64,000 bases of DNA from Novosphingobium sp. 32-60-15 (GCF_002280675.1 NZ_NCEN01000009.1:46294-110293), one strand, 5' to 3'; positions 8,547 to 17,977 are shown, counted from the first letter of the stretch. Notes: generated from the letters alone by a model not told the origin. Program-made: numbers and translations.

Positions 8547-10151
8547 GTGTCCGCTAACAGCCTGAATGTATCCCTCGCCAGCCAAGGCTTTCCTGAACCG
8601 GCCGAACTGTTCGCCAATCTCGGCACAGCGTCGTTGGTTGAACATGCCGTGCGCAACGGCGAAGGCCTGCTTTCAGTGGATGGGCCGCTGGTGGTCGAAA
8701 CCGGCAAGCACACGGGCCGCAGCGCGAAGGACAAGTTCATTGTCCGCGACGCAGAAACGGAAAACACCGTATGGTGGGGCAAGACCAACGTTTCGATGAC
8801 GCCAGAGCACTTTGCCGCACTCAAAGCTGATTTCATCAAGGCACTGGGCGAAAAAGACCGGCTTTATGTTGCCGACCTGTTTGGCGGCAGCCAGCCCGAA
8901 CACCGCGTGAATGTGCGCGTGATCAATGAATTTGCATGGCACAACCTGTTTGTGCGCACGTTGCTGGTCCGCCCGACTGATGCTGAATTGGCAACGATTG
9001 CCCCTGAATACACGATCATCGATCTGCCCAGCTTCCGCGCGGATCCTGCGCGCCATGGCTGCCGCAGCGAAACCGTGGTGGCGGTGAACTTCACCGAAAA
9101 GCTGATCCTGATCGGCGGCACGGCATATGCCGGTGAAATGAAGAAGTCGGTATTCGGCATCCTCAACTACTTGCTGCCGGTCAAGGGCGTGATGCCGATG
9201 CATTGCTCGGCAAACGTTGGTCCAGACGGCAAGACCGCTGTGTTCTTTGGCCTTTCCGGCACTGGCAAGACCACACTTTCCGCCGATGCTTCGCGCACGT
9301 TGATTGGCGATGATGAACATGGCTGGTCGGACACCGCCGTGTTCAACTTCGAAGGCGGCTGCTACGCCAAGATGATCCGTCTGTCGGGCGAAGCGGAACC
9401 TGAAATCTTCGCCACGACCAAGCGTTTCGGCACGATCCTTGAGAACGTGGTGATTGATCCGGTTACCCGCGAGATCGATCTTGACGACAACAGCCTCGCT
9501 GAAAACAGCCGTGGGTCTTATCCCATCGATTTCATTCCGAACTGCTCGGAAAAGAACCTCGGCCCGGTCCCTGCCAACCTGATCTTCCTGACGGCGGATG
9601 CTTATGGCGTGCTGCCTCCGATCGCGCGTTTGACCGCCGATCAGGCGATGTACCACTTCCTTTCGGGCTACACCGCGCGCGTGGCCGGAACCGAAATTGG
9701 TGTGACCGAACCCGAAGCCACGTTCAGCACCTGCTTTGGTGCACCGTTCATGCCGCGCCACCCGTCGGTCTATGGCAACCTGCTGAAAGAACGCATCGCC
9801 AAGGGCGGCGTGAAGTGCTGGTTGGTCAACACCGGCTGGTCCGGTGGCAAGGCCACGCAGGAAGGCATCAAGCGCATGCCGATCAAGGCCACCCGCGCAC
9901 TGCTCAACGCAGCACTCGACGGCACACTTAACAACGCCACCTTCAAGAAAGACCCGAACTTCGGCTTCGAAGTTCCTGTCGAAGTGCCCGGCGTGGAAAC
10001 CCGCCTGCTTGATCCGCGCGGCGCATGGGCCGATGGCGAGGAATACGACAAGACCGCGCAGGAACTGGTCCGCAAGTTCGTGGACAACTTCCAGCAGTTT
10101 GCCGAACATGTTGACCAGTCGGTCCGCGATGCGGCTCCAGTGTCAGCCTGA
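8547..10151 (+). CDS. pckA: Phosphoenolpyruvate carboxykinase (ATP)
   Basis: 534 residues from the GTG at 8547, preceded by GGGAGG at 8535-8540; the open frame continues upstream to 8376 but the added residues look unlike the family. The ATP-binding P-loop is GLSGTGKTT (about 235-243). LIGDDEHGW (metal site) and [14 protein letters not shown] follow. It converts oxaloacetate plus ATP to PEP and CO2, the first step of gluconeogenesis. It is divergent from chvI, so the two-component system may regulate it. A strong terminator follows at 10177. Confidence 0.97.
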   Translation: MSANSLNVSLASQGFPEPAELFANLGTASLVEHAVRNGEGLLSVDGPLVVETGKHTGRSAKDKFIVRDAETENTVWWGKTNVSMTPEHFAALKADFIKALGEKDRLYVADLFGGSQPEHRVNVRVINEFAWHNLFVRTLLVRPTDAELATIAPEYTIIDLPSFRADPARHGCRSETVVAVNFTEKLILIGGTAYAGEMKKSVFGILNYLLPVKGVMPMHCSANVGPDGKTAVFFGLSGTGKTTLSADASRTLIGDDEHGWSDTAVFNFEGGCYAKMIRLSGEAEPEIFATTKRFGTILENVVIDPVTREIDLDDNSLAENSRGSYPIDFIPNCSEKNLGPVPANLIFLTADAYGVLPPIARLTADQAMYHFLSGYTARVAGTEIGVTEPEATFSTCFGAPFMPRHPSVYGNLLKERIAKGGVKCWLVNTGWSGGKATQEGIKRMPIKATRALLNAALDGTLNNATFKKDPNFGFEVPVEVPGVETRLLDPRGAWADGEEYDKTAQELVRKFVDNFQQFAEHVDQSVRDAAPVSA

Positions 10152-10176
10152 TCTTTAGATTGATGATGTGAACGTC

Positions 10177-10203
10177 AAGAGGCCCCTTTGCGGGGCCTCT
10201 TTT
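10177..10203 (+). terminator. Rho-independent terminator of pckA
   Basis: A perfect 10-bp stem, AAGAGGCCCC (10177-10186) and GGGGCCTCTT (10192-10201), with a 5-base loop, ends in a short T run. It lies 25 bases after the pckA stop and before the convergent cyclase gene. Confidence 0.85.
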
Positions 10204-10240
10204 CGTTTGGGATTTTCGGCAATGAACAAAAGAGTGCCGA

Positions 10241-11293
10241 TCACACAGGCAGGAACGCCTGAAGAAAGTGCGCAACCTCGTCAAAGTTCAGGGCCAATGC
10301 CGGCACCGAATGGTCATACCCTTTTATGTCGGCATTGATCATCTGCGCCGGGCGAAACCGCACATCACCCAAAGCGCTGAACACCGACCCTGAAATCAAG
10401 ATGTTACAGCCGTACTGTTTGGTCGCGGATTCCAGCAGGAAAGCAATATTCACCGCTTCTCCCATAGCTGTGAAGTCCGCTGCTGCGCCGCTACCGATAT
10501 TGCCGACAGACGCTGTTCCTGCATTGTAACCACAGCCGAAGCGCAGCCCGGCGGGAGGTTTGTGGCGTTTTTCTGCCAGCCGAAAAATCTCTTGATAGCC
10601 GCTGACCACGTCCAGCACTGTCACCACATCACGGCGCATCAGAGCGTTTGTCGGATGAAGCCAGATCGCCAAAATCGCATCGCCAATAAATTTGACCGAC
10701 CACGCCCCCGACGCGGTGAGCAATTCTCCAGCTTCCCGGTTGATGTCAGCCATCATCGCGGCAATCGCCTTTTCCCCCATCGCAGCGGCAAGTTGCGTGA
10801 AGCCGCGCATGTCGATCACCATCGCGCTGACCAGTTGTTGGTCCATGTAAAACTGCGTCCGGCCATCGGTTTGCTCGGGCAGCTCCGTCGGAGCGGCATT
10901 TTGCACGAATTCGATGATCTGGCGGCCAATTTGAATGCGATCACCAGACTTGAGCTGCGTTGGACCCAGCACTTGCCGACTGTTAAGCCACGTGCCGTTC
11001 GTGCTGCCAAGGTCATTCAAAATGCACATGCCACTGGCATTACGGCGGACCATTGCGTGTTCGCGCGATACCAGACTATCATCCAAGACAATCGTGTTTG
11101 ATGGCACCCGGCCAAAACCGCACAGTCCCAGCCGTAGCAAAGCTATTTCGCGAACGGTGCCGCCTGCCTCAATCCGCAGATAAGTATCGCATTCGTCGGT
11201 CGCCACCGCTGACTCCGCTGATCCACAAGGCAGTACCGATGCAGAGAGGCGCCGAATGTGCCGTACCGCACGTTTACTGCCCGTCTTCCACAT
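10241..11293 (-). CDS. FHA domain-class III nucleotide cyclase homologue
   Basis: 350 residues. The N-terminal FHA domain (about 50-130) has the phosphothreonine-binding residues GR (61-62), SREH (76-79) and GSTNG (96-100). A class III cyclase domain follows (about 152-330). Metal aspartates Asp161 (MVIDMRGFT) and Asp205 (FIGDAIL), the base-contacting Lys201 and the catalytic Asn282 are present. The catalytic Arg expected four residues after the Asn is replaced by Leu286 (VNIAFLLE instead of VNxAxRLE). It may therefore be weak, or act as a regulator. There is no membrane segment, so it is cytoplasmic. Confidence 0.88.
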   Translation of the reverse strand: MWKTGSKRAVRHIRRLSASVLPCGSAESAVATDECDTYLRIEAGGTVREIALLRLGLCGFGRVPSNTIVLDDSLVSREHAMVRRNASGMCILNDLGSTNGTWLNSRQVLGPTQLKSGDRIQIGRQIIEFVQNAAPTELPEQTDGRTQFYMDQQLVSAMVIDMRGFTQLAAAMGEKAIAAMMADINREAGELLTASGAWSVKFIGDAILAIWLHPTNALMRRDVVTVLDVVSGYQEIFRLAEKRHKPPAGLRFGCGYNAGTASVGNIGSGAAADFTAMGEAVNIAFLLESATKQYGCNILISGSVFSALGDVRFRPAQMINADIKGYDHSVPALALNFDEVAHFLQAFLPV

Positions 11294-11358
11294 CTTCCCG
11301 AACTTGCTTGAACTGAATTCTTAAGCGTGGGAGGACACAAAGCAAGTAGGCAGCCATA

Positions 11359-11949
11359 TTACTTTAACGCAGCGCTGGCTTTAAGCAGGCTATACGCTTC
11401 GACAACGGCTTGAAGTTGGCCTTCAAACCCACGATCACCACCGTTGCGATCAGGGTGGAATTTGCGCACCAGTTCGGAATAACGGCCACGCAATGCGCGC
11501 CGGTCGGCATCAAAGCCGAGACCGAGCACGTCGTAGGCTTTGCGTTCGTCAGGGCTTATGCCGCGCCGTGCCGCTTCGGCAGCTTTTTCGTGGTCTGTCC
11601 GCCGCGCTCTGGCACGTGAGGAGATGGCATCCAGCGGATCGGTGAAATCGGCCCAGAGTGGGGCAGCATCAATCCCGGCATCAGGACGGAAAGCCCGCGT
11701 TTCGCGCTCCCATCCGGCCAATGGCGATTGCGCGGCAAGGATTTCATCGGCGCTCATGCCTGCAAAGAAATCATAGCCTGCGTTGAATTGCCGCACATGT
11801 TCCAGGCAGAACCAGCGATAATCGCCCGGACCATCAAAGCCCGATGCGCGAACGCCGGGCGCACGGAACTCGCCGGGATCATCACACCCCGGAGCATAGC
11901 AGATGCGTCCGTCACTTTGAACGCGGCCGTGGAACTTGTCATTGCGCAT
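11359..11949 (-). CDS. J-domain (DnaJ-like) protein
   Basis: 196 residues from ATG 11949. The C-terminal J domain (about 137-192) starts at AYDVLGLGFDA and has the invariant HPD in RKFHPDRNGG (residues 163-170). The N-terminal 135 residues contain Cys and His positions (ICYAPGCDDPGEF and WFCLEHVRQFN) that could bind a metal. It should stimulate a DnaK-type chaperone on specific clients. It is divergent from the bolA-family gene 40 bases away, a pairing common in alphaproteobacteria. Confidence 0.9.
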   Translation of the reverse strand: MRNDKFHGRVQSDGRICYAPGCDDPGEFRAPGVRASGFDGPGDYRWFCLEHVRQFNAGYDFFAGMSADEILAAQSPLAGWERETRAFRPDAGIDAAPLWADFTDPLDAISSRARARRTDHEKAAEAARRGISPDERKAYDVLGLGFDADRRALRGRYSELVRKFHPDRNGGDRGFEGQLQAVVEAYSLLKASAALK

Positions 11950-11989
11950 GCCCCTTCCACATGGCGACAGAGCGGCTAGAAGGGAAGCC

Positions 11990-12265
11990 ATGACAGGACC
12001 AATCGCACAAGAAATCGAACGTCTGCTGACACAGACCTTTGCCCCCACGCACCTTGCGGTCATTAACGACAGCGCCAGCCATGCGGGCCATTCAGGCCAT
12101 GATGGATCGGGCGAATCGCACTTCACGATCGAGATCGAGAGCGCGGCCTTTGCAGGCGAATCGCGGCTGAACCGGCAGCGCATGGTCAACAAGGCGCTAG
12201 GCGACCTGCCGGGTGAGAGGGTCCATGCCATGGCGATCAAGGCCCGTGCGCCTGATGAACGATAA
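11990..12265 (+). CDS. BolA-family protein
   Basis: 91 residues from ATG 11990 after AAGGGAAG. The fold follows the BolA pattern: an N-terminal helix, the variable loop with HAGHSGHDGSGESHF (several His that could hold a metal or an Fe-S cluster with a monothiol glutaredoxin), and the helix-turn-helix-like end RLNRQRMVNKALGDLPGERVHAMAIKA. The usual HR before M-V is QR here. BolA proteins work in Fe-S trafficking and stress-linked gene control. The last 11 bases overlap the Nudix start. Confidence 0.9.
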   Translation: MTGPIAQEIERLLTQTFAPTHLAVINDSASHAGHSGHDGSGESHFTIEIESAAFAGESRLNRQRMVNKALGDLPGERVHAMAIKARAPDER

Positions 12266-12749
12266 GGCGCTGAATAATACGGCGGTGAGTGATCGGGCGG
12301 TGGCCCGCCGTATCCGCCGGTCAGCCCGCATCTTGCTGACCGATGACCGGGACCGCCTGCTGCTGTTCCGCTATGCACCACAAAATCGCCCGCCCTTCTG
12401 GTGCGCGCCGGGTGGCGAATGTGATACGGGCGAGGATTTTGCCGCCGCCGCACGGCGCGAACTGTTCGAAGAAACCGGGCTGGACACCGACCCCGGCCCC
12501 GAAATTGCCCGCCGCGCCGATGATTACGTGACGCTGGAGGGCGAACCGATCACCTCGGACGAACGGTTTTACAGGGTACGGGTAGCTGCCTTCGATGTTG
12601 ATACGAGGGGGCAGACCGAACTGGAACGCAGAATGCAGATGCAGCCGCGCTGGTTCACTTTTGCCGAAGTGCGCGAGTGGCACGAGCCGATCTTTCCGGA
12701 CACGATCCTCGATCTGGTCGCGCTGGACTCAATAGGAGAGACCGCATGA
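12255..12749 (+). CDS. Nudix hydrolase
   Basis: 164 residues from ATG 12255, overlapping the bolA end. The full Nudix box (G-x5-E-x7-RE-x-x-EE-x-G) is present at about residues 54-77: GGECDTGEDF then ARRELFEETGL. It hydrolyses a nucleoside diphosphate linked to another group with Mg2+. FWCAPGGE before the box resembles house-cleaning Nudix proteins; the substrate is not predictable. It overlaps the next gene by 4 bases. Confidence 0.9.
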   Translation: MNDKALNNTAVSDRAVARRIRRSARILLTDDRDRLLLFRYAPQNRPPFWCAPGGECDTGEDFAAAARRELFEETGLDTDPGPEIARRADDYVTLEGEPITSDERFYRVRVAAFDVDTRGQTELERRMQMQPRWFTFAEVREWHEPIFPDTILDLVALDSIGETA

Positions 12750-13630
12750 ACATGACACGCGTAACGCTGGCCAGCGGGATTGAACTGGACGTGGTTGACA
12801 CCGGCCCGCGCGATGCGCCGGTGCTGATTTTCCTGCACGGCTTTCCCGAAAGCCACCGCACGTGGCGGCACCAGATTGCGCACCTGTCAGGCCGCTTCCG
12901 CTGCATCGCGCCCGACCAGCGCGGCTATCGCGGATCATCGCGGCCTGAAGGCGTTGAAAATTATACGCCGGACAAGCTAATCGGTGATGTATTCCAACTG
13001 GCCGATACCTTGGGTGTCGGGCAATTCACCATCCTTGGCCATGATTGGGGCGGCGCGATTGCATGGGGCGTGGCGCTGATGGGCCAAGGCACGCGCGTAA
13101 CCCGCGCCGTTATCGCCAACGCGCCGCATCCGGTAATCTTCCCGCGCCTGCTGTGGACCGATCCGCAACAGCGCGAAGCCAGCCAATATATGCGCGCCTT
13201 CCGCGATACGGCTAACGATGCGCTGGTGCGCGAACATGGCCTTGGCGCACTGCTGATGAAAGCGCTCAAATGGAACCGCTCGGCTGCTTTGGAAGATGCC
13301 GAGCGCGACGCCATGCTTCAGGACTGGTCAAACCCTGACACCGCCATCGCCATGATCAACTGGTATCGTGCCAGTTCAATCAACGTGCCGCCGATGGATG
13401 CACCCTTCGCCCTGCCCGAAGGTTACAAGGACGCGCCCCTGCCCCCGCTGGCGATTCCGACGCTCGTCATTTGGGCCTTGGACGATCTCGCACTGCCGCC
13501 CTGCAACCTTGAAGGCATGGACAAACTGGTGACCAACCTGACGCTGGAACCGGTCCATGATTGCGGCCATTTTGTGCCATGGGAAGCACCGGACAAGGTC
13601 AACACCGCGCTGGATGCCTTTCTGGGCTGA
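12746..13630 (+). CDS. Alpha/beta hydrolase, epoxide hydrolase-like
   Basis: 294 residues; ATG 12746 overlaps the Nudix stop (ATGA), and ATG 12752 is possible. The oxyanion motif HGFPE, the nucleophile elbow GHDWGGA (Asp about 101), a cap domain, and late Asp (ALDD) and His (DCGHFVPWE) complete an Asp-His-Asp triad. HGxP plus GHDWGG is typical of soluble epoxide hydrolases; haloalkane dehalogenase activity is less likely but not excluded. Probably last in the bolA-Nudix unit; a hairpin follows. Confidence 0.88.
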   Translation: MNMTRVTLASGIELDVVDTGPRDAPVLIFLHGFPESHRTWRHQIAHLSGRFRCIAPDQRGYRGSSRPEGVENYTPDKLIGDVFQLADTLGVGQFTILGHDWGGAIAWGVALMGQGTRVTRAVIANAPHPVIFPRLLWTDPQQREASQYMRAFRDTANDALVREHGLGALLMKALKWNRSAALEDAERDAMLQDWSNPDTAIAMINWYRASSINVPPMDAPFALPEGYKDAPLPPLAIPTLVIWALDDLALPPCNLEGMDKLVTNLTLEPVHDCGHFVPWEAPDKVNTALDAFLG

Positions 13631-13641
13631 TCAATTTCGAA

Positions 13642-13666
13642 GAACCCGATCTTTGTGATCGGGTTC
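13642..13666. terminator. Hairpin between hydrolase gene and hisG (possible terminator)
   Basis: A perfect 10-bp stem, GAACCCGATC (13642-13651) with GATCGGGTTC (13657-13666), has a 5-base loop. No T run follows, so termination would need another factor; it could also act as a hisG leader structure. Confidence 0.45.
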
Positions 13667-13710
13667 ATTCGGTTGCCCTTTGCGTGTCTGTGCCATATGG
13701 GCAGCGGGCT

Positions 13711-14382
13711 ATGTCTACGCCCAAACCCCTCGTTTTCGCCATCCCCAAGGGCCGCATCCTTGATGAGGCGCTGCCCCTGCTGGAGAAAGCCGGGATCGTG
13801 CCTGATGCCGACTTTTTCAACAAGTCGTCGCGTGCGCTCTCTTTTGCCACCAACCGTGCAGACGTGAAGATCATTCGCGTGCGCGCTTTTGATGTGGCAA
13901 CATTCGTGGCACATGGCGCGGCTCATGCCGGGATTGTCGGCTCTGACGTGATCGACGAATTCGATTATGCCGACCTCTACGCACCGGTTGATCTGAACAT
14001 CGGGCACTGCCGCCTGTCGGTGGCTGAACCCGTTGGTGCGGTGGAAAGCGGCGCCAACGCGCGCGAAAGCCACGCTCGGGTTGCGACAAAATACCCCAAC
14101 CTGACGCGTCGCCATTTTGAAAAGCTGGGCGTTCAGGCCGAAATCGTAAAGCTCAATGGCGCGATGGAACTGGCGCCTTCATTGGGCCTTGCCAGCCGCA
14201 TCGTCGATCTGGTTTCCACCGGGCGTACGCTTAAGGACAACGGCTTGGTTGAAACCAGCCAGATCCTGCCGGTATCGGCCCGCCTCATCGTCAACCGTGC
14301 TTCGCTGAAAACCGATAGCGCGCGCATGGGCGCGTTGATTGATGCGTTCCGCGGGCTGGTCGCGCAAAAGGATGCCGCGTGA
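13711..14382 (+). CDS. hisG: ATP phosphoribosyltransferase, catalytic subunit (short form)
   Basis: 223 residues from ATG 13711. It catalyses the first step of histidine synthesis, joining ATP and PRPP. The core has [16 protein letters not shown] near the start, [10 protein letters not shown] in the middle and the PRPP-binding loop [13 protein letters not shown] (about 168-180). The C-terminal regulatory ACT-like domain of the long form is missing, so a HisZ partner encoded elsewhere is expected. It shares one base with the hisD start. Confidence 0.96.
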   Translation: MSTPKPLVFAIPKGRILDEALPLLEKAGIVPDADFFNKSSRALSFATNRADVKIIRVRAFDVATFVAHGAAHAGIVGSDVIDEFDYADLYAPVDLNIGHCRLSVAEPVGAVESGANARESHARVATKYPNLTRRHFEKLGVQAEIVKLNGAMELAPSLGLASRIVDLVSTGRTLKDNGLVETSQILPVSARLIVNRASLKTDSARMGALIDAFRGLVAQKDAA

Positions 14383-15671
14383 TGCAGCGTTTGAAATCCA
14401 GCGATCCCGATTTTCCCCGCGCCTTCGCCCGGCTGGTCAAGGACCGGCGGGAAAGTGATGAGAACGTGGCGCGCGATGTGCAGACCATCGTTGCCGACGT
14501 GCGCCTGCGCGGCGATGAAGCACTGGCCGAATACACCGCCAAGTTCGACGGCCACCTCCCAGCTGACGATGACTGGCGCATTCCGGCCGAAGCCTGCCGC
14601 GAGGCATTCGATGCACTGAAGCCCGATCTTCGCGCCGCGCTGGAACTCGCCGCGCAACGCATCCGCGCCTATCACGAAGCGCAATTGCCCGAAGACCGTG
14701 ATTATACCGATGCCACCGGCATGCGGCTTGGCGCACGATGGAGCGCGGTTGATGGCGCAGGGCTGTACGTTCCGGGCGGACGCGCGGCCTATCCGTCATC
14801 GCTGCTGATGAACGCCATTCCGGCAAAGGTTGCAGGCGTTGAACGGCTGGTTGTTGTCACGCCCACGCCGAAGGGTGAAGCCAATCCGCTGGTACTGGCC
14901 GCTGCGCACCTGGCCGGAGCTGACGAAGTGTGGCGCATCGGCGGGGCGCAGGCCGTGGCCGCACTGGCTTATGGCACCGACCGCATCAAACCGGTCGATG
15001 TGATTACCGGCCCTGGCAATGCCTGGGTGGCCGAAGCCAAGCGCCAGTTGTTCGGCATTGTCGGCATCGACATGGTGGCAGGGCCTTCGGAAATCCTTGT
15101 GATCGCCGATGGCAACAATGATCCGCAGTGGATCGCCGCCGACCTGCTCAGCCAAGCCGAACATGATCCTGTCGCGCAATCGATCCTGATCACCGATGAC
15201 GCCGGGTTTGCCGATCAGGTAGCCGATATGATCGGCGTTGAAATTGCGATGCTGCCCACGGCCAAAGTCGCCAAGGCCAGTTGGGATGCGTTCGGTGTGA
15301 TCATTGTGGTCGATTCGCTTGATGAAGCGCCCGCGCTCGCCAATGCGCTGGCCGCCGAACACGTCGAAATCGCTACGGATGATCCCGAAGCCCTGTTCAA
15401 CCAGATACGCCACGCGGGTTCGGTCTTCCTTGGCCGGATGACCCCCGAAGCAGTCGGCGATTATGTCGCCGGTCCCAATCACGTCCTGCCCACGGGGCGC
15501 CGCGCGCGCTTTTCCTCGGGCCTTTCCGTTCTGGATTTCATGAAACGCACCAGCTTTATCGCCGCCTCTGACGCTGCGCTTGCCGCCGTCGGCCCTGCCG
15601 CCATCGCCCTTGCCGACGCCGAGGGTCTTGCCGCTCACGCCCGATCCATCGAACTGAGGCTTGGCATATGA
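14382..15671 (+). CDS. hisD: Histidinol dehydrogenase
   Basis: 429 residues. It oxidises L-histidinol to L-histidine in two NAD-dependent steps with Zn2+. Recognised blocks are GLYVPGGRAAYPSSLLMNAIPAKVAG read in parts (about 127-150), WRIGGAQAVAALAYGT, VDVITGPGNAWVAEAK, VAGPSEILV and LSQAEHDP (active-site region with Zn ligand His). AGPNHVLPTGRRARF near the end supplies the catalytic His. It starts on the last base of hisG (TGATG) and overlaps nusB by 4 bases. Confidence 0.97.
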   Translation: MQRLKSSDPDFPRAFARLVKDRRESDENVARDVQTIVADVRLRGDEALAEYTAKFDGHLPADDDWRIPAEACREAFDALKPDLRAALELAAQRIRAYHEAQLPEDRDYTDATGMRLGARWSAVDGAGLYVPGGRAAYPSSLLMNAIPAKVAGVERLVVVTPTPKGEANPLVLAAAHLAGADEVWRIGGAQAVAALAYGTDRIKPVDVITGPGNAWVAEAKRQLFGIVGIDMVAGPSEILVIADGNNDPQWIAADLLSQAEHDPVAQSILITDDAGFADQVADMIGVEIAMLPTAKVAKASWDAFGVIIVVDSLDEAPALANALAAEHVEIATDDPEALFNQIRHAGSVFLGRMTPEAVGDYVAGPNHVLPTGRRARFSSGLSVLDFMKRTSFIAASDAALAAVGPAAIALADAEGLAAHARSIELRLGI

Positions 15672-16114
15672 GCCGCATTTCAGGACAGGCCCGCGCCAAT
15701 TCGCGCCTTGCCGCCGTACAGGCGCTGTATCAGATCGATATGGAGCGGACCGAGTTGCACCTGCTGCTCGACGAGTTCCACCAGCACCGTCTTGGCGCGG
15801 AAATCGAAGACGTTGAATATGCCAAGGCAGACATCAACTTCTTCGACGATATCGTGCGCGGCGTTGAAGCGCGGCGGGACGAAATTGACGCTTTGCTGAC
15901 GTCCAAACTCGCCAGCGGCTGGGCCATCCCCCGCCTTGACAAGACCATGCTGCAAATCTTGCGTGCAGGCACTTACGAGTTGCTGGCGCGCAATGACGTG
16001 GCAATCGGCACCGTGATCAGCGAATATGTTGATGTCGCCCATGCGTTCTTTGATGAACGCGAGGCAAAGTTCGTCAACGGCCTGCTGGATGCGGTGGCGA
16101 AGCAGGTTCGCTGA
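15668..16114 (+). CDS. nusB: Transcription antitermination factor NusB
   Basis: 148 residues. It is an all-helical RNA-binding protein that, with NusE (S10), binds boxA for rRNA antitermination. N-terminal ARANSRLAAVQALYQIDMER and C-terminal FVNGLLDAVAK match the family. Its start overlaps hisD (ATGA); hisG-hisD-nusB occurs in several sphingomonads. A long palindromic repeat follows at 16133-16200. Confidence 0.95.
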   Translation: MSRISGQARANSRLAAVQALYQIDMERTELHLLLDEFHQHRLGAEIEDVEYAKADINFFDDIVRGVEARRDEIDALLTSKLASGWAIPRLDKTMLQILRAGTYELLARNDVAIGTVISEYVDVAHAFFDEREAKFVNGLLDAVAKQVR

Positions 16115-16132
16115 GTTCGAAACTATAGCCTC

Positions 16133-16200
16133 AGCCCGGATCAAGTGCGGGCCGACGATTTTACACACCGGTTAACGTCGGCCCGGACTTGATCCGGGCT
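16133..16200. repeat. Long palindromic intergenic repeat (copy 1), likely bidirectional terminator
   Basis: Arms of 25 bases at 16133-16157 and 16176-16200 pair with one mismatch around an 18-base loop. The core CCGGACTTGATCCGG is shared with copy 2 at 21372-21452. It lies between convergent nusB and fghA. Similar CCCGGACTTGATCCGGG elements are scattered through many alphaproteobacterial genomes. Confidence 0.85.
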
Positions 16201-16225
16201 AAGGCTTCATTCGGCGAGGCCCTGC

Positions 16226-17071
16226 CTACAACCGTTCCGCATGCCAGCGCACGTGGTCTTCCATGAACGTGGAAATGAAGTTGTAGCTGTGATCATAACC
16301 CGGTTGCAAACGCAGCGTCAGATCAACGCCTGCCGCCTTGCAGGCATCAGCCAGCAGTTCGGGCCGCAATTGTTCGGCAAGGAAATTGTCGGCATCGCCC
16401 TGATCAACAAGAATGTCACCGGCAGGGCGGTTGCCACCTTCGATCAGCGCCACAGCATCATGGGCGCGCCATACTGCCCGATCATCGCCCAGATAGCCGC
16501 CCAAGGCCTTGTGGCCCCACGGTACCTGGCCCGGCGCAACAATCGGCGCGAAGGCGGAGAGCGACTTGAACTTTTCGGGGTAAGTCAGGCCAAGCGTCAA
16601 TGCGCCATGGCCGCCCATCGAATGGCCGGTGATCCCCATACGATCAAGGTCCACCGGAAAGTTTGCGCCAATCAACGCGGGCAGTTCATGTGCGATGTAA
16701 TCCCACATGCGATAATGCGCGGCAAAGGGCGCTTGCGTGGCGTTGACATAGAAGCCTGCACCAAGGCCGAAATCATAGGCACCGGCAGGATCATCAGCCA
16801 CGCCTTCGCCGCGCGGTGATGTGTCCGGCGCGACGAACACTATGCCAAGTTCGGCACAGATACGGCGATATTCGCCTTTGTCGGTCACATTGGCATGGGT
16901 GCAGGTAAGGCCCGAAAGATAAACCAGCACCGGCAGCTTTGCGCCCGCCTCAGCCTGGGGAGGCAGGAAGACCGAAAAGGTCATTCCTGTCCCCGTCGAG
17001 GCCGAATCGTGCTTGTAGACACCCAGCGTGCCGCCGTGCGCCTTTGTTGTCGAAACGGTCTCGATGCCCAT
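16226..17071 (-). CDS. fghA: S-formylglutathione hydrolase
   Basis: 281 residues from ATG 17071. It hydrolyses S-formylglutathione to formate and glutathione, the last step of GSH-dependent formaldehyde detoxification. It is an esterase-D-type alpha/beta hydrolase: nucleophile motif GHSMGGHGAL, YLSGLTCTHANVTDKGEYRR near the N-terminus and a late Asp/His pair (QGDADNF, GYDHSYNFI). The usual partner, GSH-dependent formaldehyde dehydrogenase, is not in the window. Its start shares one base with the VOC gene stop. Confidence 0.95.
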   Translation of the reverse strand: MGIETVSTTKAHGGTLGVYKHDSASTGTGMTFSVFLPPQAEAGAKLPVLVYLSGLTCTHANVTDKGEYRRICAELGIVFVAPDTSPRGEGVADDPAGAYDFGLGAGFYVNATQAPFAAHYRMWDYIAHELPALIGANFPVDLDRMGITGHSMGGHGALTLGLTYPEKFKSLSAFAPIVAPGQVPWGHKALGGYLGDDRAVWRAHDAVALIEGGNRPAGDILVDQGDADNFLAEQLRPELLADACKAAGVDLTLRLQPGYDHSYNFISTFMEDHVRWHAERL

Positions 17072-17442
17072 CAGGCGATGATATCCAGCGCGCACAGCTT
17101 GTTGCCAGCAGGATCACGCAAATAGGCAAGATAGTAGGGCGAACCTTCGCGCGGCCCCGGGGGATCTTCACATGCCGTACCGCCATTGGCCAAGCCTGCT
17201 TCATGCCAAGCGTTGGCTTGTTCCGGGGTCATCTTGAAGCCGATGGTGCCGCCGTTTGCGCCGCAGGCCGGCTCACCATTGATGGGCTGCGTAACGATGA
17301 ACAAGCCGCCATTGTGCTGATAAATTAGGCGGCCCTTAGGATCGGTCATCGCTTCCGGACCGCCAAACGCCTTAAACGTGGCATCGTAGAACTTCTTTGA
17401 AGCAGCGATATCGTCGCTGCCGACCATGACATGGCTAAACAT
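17071..17442 (-). CDS. VOC-family (glyoxalase/dioxygenase fold) protein
   Basis: 123 residues from ATG 17442. The VOC pattern is clear: MFSHVMVGSDDIAASKKFYDATF at the start, a middle GGTIGFKM, and DPAGNKLCAL at the end. The N-terminal His and the late metal ligands are compatible with a metal site. It is translationally coupled to fghA, so a role with glutathione conjugates or formaldehyde adducts is reasonable but not shown. Confidence 0.85.
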   Translation of the reverse strand: MFSHVMVGSDDIAASKKFYDATFKAFGGPEAMTDPKGRLIYQHNGGLFIVTQPINGEPACGANGGTIGFKMTPEQANAWHEAGLANGGTACEDPPGPREGSPYYLAYLRDPAGNKLCALDIIA

Positions 17443-17599
17443 GGGACATTCCCTCCGTGATAGGTTGCGCTTTGCCATGTGCTAGGCAAACCCGATTCAG
17501 GTCAAGCGCTGTTGCGGGGAAACTTTGTTGCCGATCAGGGGCAAGCGCGCAGTGCCAGCAGCAAAGCGCGCCAAGAACAGGCTGCCCCCTCATGCGATT

Positions 17600-17977
17600 T
17601 TAGCGGACGGTAAAGGTAAACTTGCCTTCAACGCGATGCTGATCGCTGGCCACAGCATGCCATTGAAGATCGTACGTTCCCGCAGGCAGGGCGCGCGGCA
17701 GGGTGACGGTGAGGACTTTGCCATCGGCAGCGGTTTTAAAGCCTTTGATTGGCATGGGCGCGTGATTGGCCATGCCTGGCATGCTGGTCATCACCAGTTC
17801 AATCCCTGAAAGCTGCCCGACAAGCGCCTCTGAAAAAGTCAGCGTCAGCTTGGTCGGCTTGGCGACGGTGGTGCTTGCAGCAGGAAAGGATGACAGCAGC
17901 TTGGTATGGGCAAGAGAAGCGCCGGGCAGCGCGATCATGGTAAGTGCGGGAGCAAGCAAAAAGGCGAGGCGGCGCAT
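17600..17977 (-). CDS. copC: Copper-binding periplasmic protein CopC
   Basis: 125 residues from ATG 17977. The signal peptide is cleaved after ASLA, leaving a mature N-terminal His (HTKLLSSFPA), the known Cu(II) ligand. A second His pair (QWHAVASDQHRVEG) and a Met/His stretch (MTSMPGMANHAPM) complete Cu(II)/Cu(I) sites on a beta-sandwich. It carries copper in the periplasm. There is no CopD beside it. It is divergent from copA-copB, with inverted repeats between. Confidence 0.92.
   Translation of the reverse strand: MRRLAFLLAPALTMIALPGASLAHTKLLSSFPAASTTVAKPTKLTLTFSEALVGQLSGIELVMTSMPGMANHAPMPIKGFKTAADGKVLTVTLPRALPAGTYDLQWHAVASDQHRVEGKFTFTVR

Noticed and set aside
8673..10109. 478-codon open frame antisense to pckA
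   Set aside because: It mirrors the high-GC codon pattern of pckA, has no start signal, and its translation matches no family; pckA is unmistakable.
11950..12453. Long N-terminal extension of the J-domain protein
   Set aside because: It would run antisense through bolA and into the Nudix gene; ATG 11949 gives a sensible protein.
14796..15638. 280-codon open frame antisense to hisD
   Set aside because: A shadow of hisD; no start signal.
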